Source: Bacteroidales bacterium (GTDB lineage: Bacteria; Bacteroidota; Bacteroidia; Bacteroidales; VadinHA17). Taken from it: a DNA stretch of 18,159 bases. Where the stretch lies: NCBI GenBank assembly GCA_003501665.1, contig DNOQ01000065.1:1-18159 (forward strand), read 5' to 3'. The notes beneath the pieces were generated by a model that did not search any database, was not told the origin of the DNA, and saw only the letters and a list, made by a program, of their open reading frames with translations. Both the position numbers and the translations under genes were made by a program. Positions within the stretch are counted from its first letter, which is position 1. Every line of letters begins with the position of its first letter. Of this stretch, positions 14,314 through 18,159 are shown piece after piece.

Positions 14314-17300
14314 ATGGAAGATAAAAATCAAATAAGCCCCGAGTATCATCGCTTACTTCATGAACAACATGAAAGGTTAAAGGAGCTCGGATGTATCAAT
14401 CAAACTACCTATATCCTTAAGGAATGTAAGCCGGTTGAGGAAACATTGCAGCAGATAGTCCTCCTTCTGCCGCCAGCCTGGCAATACCCGAAATATACCG
14501 AAGCAAGAATAATTTACCGCGGTAAATCTTTCGAAACACCCGGTTTCAGAGAGACTCCCTGGAAGATGGAACAGGAATTCAATACCATCGACGACGAAAA
14601 CGGAGTTGTTCAGGTTTATTATACACAGGAATTCAGAGAAGAATATGAGGGACCATTTTTAAAGGAGGAGAGGGATCTTATACTGAATATTGCCAATCTG
14701 ATCACCGGATATATCAACAGTTCAAAAGCCAGGGATATAATACTGGGCCGTCATGTTCCGGGAGAAGACGTCGAAGATATACATGGCTTGTCATCCAGGC
14801 AGTTACTGCAGAAGTTCCTGGAACGCCATAATGCCGAACGTGATGTTTTCCACGATCTCCAGCCTTTCAAGGTAAAGGAGATCCTCCTGGTTGCAAACCT
14901 GTACGATGCGTATTCGATTGAAGGCGAAGGAAGATTTGCGGATCATATGCTTGGAGAATATCATCAGATGAGCCTCACTTCCCTGCCGCGTCTTACTGGT
15001 GTTTCGGGCGAAGAAGAAGCTTTTAACCGTTTAAAGTCACGTCATTATGATATGGTGATAATAATGGTTGGCCTTGATAAGGAAGTTCCTGTCAAATTAT
15101 GCAGGAATATCAAATACAAATATCCTTATATGCCTGTTTATCTTCTGCTTAATTACCCCGAAGATGTGGCTTACATAAGGAAGCAGAAGGCTGTGGGAGT
15201 GCCGATAGACAACTATTTTGTCTGGACAGGCGAATCAAAAGTCTTTTTTGCCATGGTCAATCTTCTGGAAGACAGGGTTAATGTAGATAACGATACCAGG
15301 AAAGGGCTTACAGGAGTGATACTTCTTGTTGAGGATTCAGCGGAATACTATTCAAGCTATCTGCCAATGCTATATACTCTTGTAATGGAGCAGACAAGGA
15401 ATCTTATTGAAGATGTATCAACGGATGAACTCTATAAGGTTTTGAAGCTTAAAACACGTCCAAAGATACTTCTTGCCCTGAACTGGGAAGATGCCATAAC
15501 AATTTTCGATAAATATGAGAATAACATGTTATGTGTTATCTCAGATATACGTTTCCCGAAGAACGGGAAATATCACGATACGGCGGGAGTAGAGCTTATC
15601 AGGCATATAAAAGCCAGGCTGCCCAAAATACCCACAGTGATTCAGTCCTCTGACCCTGAAAATGCAAAGCATGCTTTCAAACTCAAGTCTAATTTCATAA
15701 ATAAGAATTCAGAAGGACTTATGCAGGATCTTAAATCCTTCATAAATTATTATCTGGGGTTCGGACATTTTGTTTACAGGGATGACAAAGGCCGGCAGAT
15801 AGCGGTTGCGAAGTCGATGAAAGAATTTGAAGCTTATCTTGAGACCATTCCGGAAGACTCGCTTGAATACCATGCCATGGGAAACCATTTTTCACAATGG
15901 CTTATGGCAAGAGGTGAAGTTAAAATAGCCTGGCAAATAAATCCTATTAAAGTTTCGGATTTTATAAGCATAAAGGAACTAAGGGAATACCTTCTTGACC
16001 TTATAAGGAAGAGGCGCCGTGAACAGAATAAAGGGCGTGTTGTAAATTTTGAGGAGTCTGTTGTGGCTGATGAGGCTAATGTAGTGAGTTTATCAAGCGG
16101 ATCGCTGGGAGGAAAGGGCAGGGGACTCGCATTCATTAATACCCTTATTTACAGCTTTGAACTTGGCAGGCTGCTGCCGGGAATAAACATCAAAACACCC
16201 GTGACAGCGATTATCGGAACCGATGAGTTTGATATGTTCATGGAACGTAATCACTTGTGGGACAAGATAAAAGAGATCAAGGATTATGCAATACTTCAGA
16301 AACTGTTCATCGAGGGGAGCCTCAGCTATACGCTTGAAAAGGAATTGCGGATATTTCTGAAACATATTATTAAACCCATTGCAGTGAGATCGTCAAGTCT
16401 GTTTGAAGATTCTCTTAGTCAGCCTTTCTCGGGGATCTTTGAAACCTATATCCTTCCCAATAATCATCCGGAATTTGAAGTAAGGTTACGACAGCTGACA
16501 GGAGCCATCAAGCTGGTTTTTTCATCTATCTATTCGAAAAACTCAAGGACCTATTTCGAGGCAATAAACTATAAAATTGAACTGGAAAAAATGGCAGTGG
16601 TGATCCAGGAAGTTGCAGGCAACAGGTTTGGAGATGTCTATTATCCTCATCTGAGCGGAACAGCTCAATCCTATAATTTTTACCCTGTTTCGCACATGAA
16701 ACCTGAGGACGGAGTGGCTGTTGTGGCAGTAGGAATGGGTCATTATGTGGCAGAGGGAGAAAAGGCCTTCAGGTTCTCCCCGGTCTATCCCGATATGGAT
16801 ATCATTTCCCAGAAAGATCTTTATAAAAACTCACAGGTACGATTCTATGCGGTGGATATGGGTAAAAAGGAGATAAACCTTCTGGATGGGGAAAAAGCCG
16901 GACTTGTATGTCTCGATATAAGCAATGCTGAATCGCATGGTACACTGAATCATACAGCTTCTGTGTTAAATATTGATAATGATACAATTATTCCCGGCCT
17001 TGATACACCGGGACCAAGAGTGATCAATTTCGCCGATATTCTTAAATATAATTACGCACCTATTGCATCAACCCTTAAGACAATTCTTGAGGTGGTAGAG
17101 GAAGCTATAGGGAATCCTTCAGAGATTGAATTTGCCGTCGACCTGACAAAGGACAGGGACGGTAAAGCCACGTTCTATCTGCTTCAGATCAAACCACTGA
17201 CCGGGATCGGAGCGGGTTATGATATTGATCCGGAAAGCATAAATGTGGATGATGTTCTTCTGATGGCTGAAAAAAGCATGGGTAACGGCGTAATAAACAA

Positions 17301-17760
17301 CATAACCGATGTTGTTTATGTTGAACCTTCCAGATTCAATAATCTGAGAACTATTGAAATGGCTGATGAGATAGAGAGATTTAACGAAGCAATTAAGAGG
17401 GAAAACCTTAATTATATTCTTATTGGTCCCGGAAGATGGGGTACCAGGGACAGATTCCTCGGTATTCCGGTTGTCTGGCCGCAGATCTCAAATGCGAAAG
17501 TAATTGTGGAGATCGGTCTGCCTGATTTCTACCTCGACGCCTCACTGGGATCCCATTTTTTCCATAATGTGACAGCCATGAATGTCGGTTACTTTTCGGT
17601 TAACACAGCTATGAATGACGGGATAATGGACTGGGACAGGCTTAACGGACAGAAGATAATAGGATCAGGAAAATTTTTCAGACATATCAGATTCGAAAAA
17701 CCCCTTCTGGTCCGGATGGATGGGAAAAAAGGTATTGCAGTCATAACAACAAACAGGTAA
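14314..17760 (+). CDS. GAF-like sensor, pseudo-receiver, receiver and PEP-synthase-type ATP-grasp fusion protein
   Basis: A 1148-residue soluble protein with no signal peptide or membrane segment. Residues about 12-145 resemble the GAF-like sensor region of some archaeal and bacterial histidine kinases (ARIIYRGKSF, ETPWKM, VQVYYTQEF, EGPFLKEERDLI). Residues 186-320 are a receiver fold that lacks its phosphoacceptor (Met251 in VIIMV). Residues 334-482 are an intact receiver: Glu340-Asp341, phosphoacceptor Asp411, Ser445/Ser446, Lys464, with about 25 extra residues after strand 1. Residues 590-965 are a PPDK/PEP-synthase ATP-grasp domain: GGKGRG (599-604, Lys601), AVRSSSLFED (Arg692), Glu939, LLQIKPLT (Gln958). 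No phosphohistidine swivel domain or PEP barrel follows; the end (970-1148) holds an unfamiliar segment, IGPGRWGTRDRFLGIPVVW and GSHFFHN. It is likely a signalling or phosphotransfer protein, not a true PEP synthase. Confidence 0.85.
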   Translation: MEDKNQISPEYHRLLHEQHERLKELGCINQTTYILKECKPVEETLQQIVLLLPPAWQYPKYTEARIIYRGKSFETPGFRETPWKMEQEFNTIDDENGVVQVYYTQEFREEYEGPFLKEERDLILNIANLITGYINSSKARDIILGRHVPGEDVEDIHGLSSRQLLQKFLERHNAERDVFHDLQPFKVKEILLVANLYDAYSIEGEGRFADHMLGEYHQMSLTSLPRLTGVSGEEEAFNRLKSRHYDMVIIMVGLDKEVPVKLCRNIKYKYPYMPVYLLLNYPEDVAYIRKQKAVGVPIDNYFVWTGESKVFFAMVNLLEDRVNVDNDTRKGLTGVILLVEDSAEYYSSYLPMLYTLVMEQTRNLIEDVSTDELYKVLKLKTRPKILLALNWEDAITIFDKYENNMLCVISDIRFPKNGKYHDTAGVELIRHIKARLPKIPTVIQSSDPENAKHAFKLKSNFINKNSEGLMQDLKSFINYYLGFGHFVYRDDKGRQIAVAKSMKEFEAYLETIPEDSLEYHAMGNHFSQWLMARGEVKIAWQINPIKVSDFISIKELREYLLDLIRKRRREQNKGRVVNFEESVVADEANVVSLSSGSLGGKGRGLAFINTLIYSFELGRLLPGINIKTPVTAIIGTDEFDMFMERNHLWDKIKEIKDYAILQKLFIEGSLSYTLEKELRIFLKHIIKPIAVRSSSLFEDSLSQPFSGIFETYILPNNHPEFEVRLRQLTGAIKLVFSSIYSKNSRTYFEAINYKIELEKMAVVIQEVAGNRFGDVYYPHLSGTAQSYNFYPVSHMKPEDGVAVVAVGMGHYVAEGEKAFRFSPVYPDMDIISQKDLYKNSQVRFYAVDMGKKEINLLDGEKAGLVCLDISNAESHGTLNHTASVLNIDNDTIIPGLDTPGPRVINFADILKYNYAPIASTLKTILEVVEEAIGNPSEIEFAVDLTKDRDGKATFYLLQIKPLTGIGAGYDIDPESINVDDVLLMAEKSMGNGVINNITDVVYVEPSRFNNLRTIEMADEIERFNEAIKRENLNYILIGPGRWGTRDRFLGIPVVWPQISNAKVIVEIGLPDFYLDASLGSHFFHNVTAMNVGYFSVNTAMNDGIMDWDRLNGQKIIGSGKFFRHIRFEKPLLVRMDGKKGIAVITTNR

Positions 17761-17772
17761 AAAGAGAAGAGT

Positions 17773-18159
17773 ATGACAATAGTTAAAGGAGTACTGGATC
17801 TCGGAAAATATGACTTTACAGATACATCCTTTGATCTTCTTATGCAGAAGAGGATACACAGGATCTTGCTGATCTGCAGTAATTATGATAATTATATGCT
17901 TGAGGAGGATGGCAGGATCGATGAACAGATTTTTAATGAATATGTTTCGCTTAACCTTCGTTATCCTCCTGTTTTTGTTCAGACAGATAATGCAGAGGAT
18001 GCTTTCAAAATACTTCGTGCAGGACATATCGATCTGGTAATATCAATGGTCAGCCTGAAGGGGACAGATGTTTTCGCACTGGCAAAGATGATTAAAAATG
18101 ATTATCCGGATATTCCCATAGTGGTTCTGACATATTTTTCCAGGGAAGTGTCGCTCAGG
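17773..18159 (+). CDS. Receiver-domain protein, paralogue of the upstream gene (partial, C-terminus beyond the right edge)
   Basis: The frame is open from the ATG at 17773 to the window end, 129 residues. A purine-rich AAAGAGAAGAG precedes it, and only 12 bases separate it from the upstream stop, so the two are co-transcribed. Residues about 27-125 match the degenerate receiver of the upstream protein: RILLICSNYDNYMLEEDGR against EILLVANLYDAYSIEGEGR, then EDAF..L..GHIDLVISMV against EEAFNRLKSRHYDMVIIMV. Met also replaces the phosphoacceptor Asp here, and the same small insertion with a Tyr-Asp-x-Tyr pattern follows strand 1. This copy lacks the GAF-like N-terminal region. Whether the missing part carries a second receiver and an ATP-grasp domain cannot be seen, but the paralogy makes it likely. 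Confidence 0.82.
   Translation, partial: MTIVKGVLDLGKYDFTDTSFDLLMQKRIHRILLICSNYDNYMLEEDGRIDEQIFNEYVSLNLRYPPVFVQTDNAEDAFKILRAGHIDLVISMVSLKGTDVFALAKMIKNDYPDIPIVVLTYFSREVSLR

Noticed and set aside
14314..17760. Annotation of the 1148-residue protein as phosphoenolpyruvate synthase
   Set aside because: Only the ATP-grasp part is present; the swivel histidine domain and the PEP/pyruvate barrel needed for that reaction are not visible.
17665..18027. 120-residue minus-strand open frame
   Set aside because: It is antisense to the end of the 1148-residue gene and the start of its paralogue, both of which have clear domain matches on the plus strand.
1..18159. tRNA or rRNA genes, CRISPR arrays, transposases, integrases or attachment sites
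   Set aside because: I looked for these on both strands and saw no cloverleaf-like segments, regularly spaced repeats or mobile-element protein motifs; the region reads as stable core chromosome.

Overview
The window looks like chromosomal DNA from a member of the Bacteroidota, most likely a Bacteroidales-like anaerobe. Four observations support this. The block CBS protein, NAD kinase, DUF6089 proteins, isoprenyl transferase, BamA, two OmpH/Skp proteins and glutamate racemase is a gene order typical of that phylum. Spacers contain the Bacteroidota -7 box TAnnTTTG, while clear Shine-Dalgarno sequences are nearly absent. All five predicted secreted proteins have Gln right after the signal-peptide cleavage site. 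A ferredoxin-dependent 2-oxoacid oxidoreductase suggests anaerobic metabolism. I see no rRNA, tRNA, CRISPR array, insertion sequence or phage gene, and no spacer exceeds 300 bases.

Layout. Positions 1-346 (minus) hold the N-terminal third of a class I mannose-6-phosphate isomerase that runs off the left edge. It is divergent from uridine kinase (448-1101, plus). Next is a minus-strand pair, pdxJ (pyridoxine 5'-phosphate synthase) followed by an alpha/beta hydrolase. Divergent from pdxJ is a plus-strand series: a CBS-ACT protein and NAD kinase, then a 235-bp spacer with a promoter box and a perfect 11-bp inverted repeat. An envelope-biogenesis block follows: two DUF6089 proteins, UppS, BamA and two Skp-like chaperones, closed by a rho-independent terminator at 10378-10412. 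murI starts with GTG only 14 bases after that terminator.

From 11369 the theme changes to central carbon metabolism. korA and korB encode the two subunits of a 2-oxoacid:ferredoxin oxidoreductase. They are followed by a 1148-residue protein combining an N-terminal GAF-like sensor region, a degenerate receiver, an intact receiver, an ATP-grasp domain of the PEP synthase/pyruvate phosphate dikinase type, and a conserved C-terminal region I cannot name. It lacks the phosphohistidine swivel domain and the PEP/pyruvate barrel of true dikinases. Twelve bases later a second gene starts with the same degenerate receiver and runs off the right edge.

How the genes work together: the middle of the window joins the lipid carrier for cell-wall and surface glycans (UppS), outer-membrane protein insertion (BamA, Skp) and D-glutamate supply (MurI), so it is an envelope-assembly locus. 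The right end is the most novel part. A receiver-controlled ATP-grasp protein beside a 2-oxoacid oxidoreductase suggests a signalling or phosphotransfer module acting near the pyruvate/2-oxoglutarate node; this is an inference from domains and position only.
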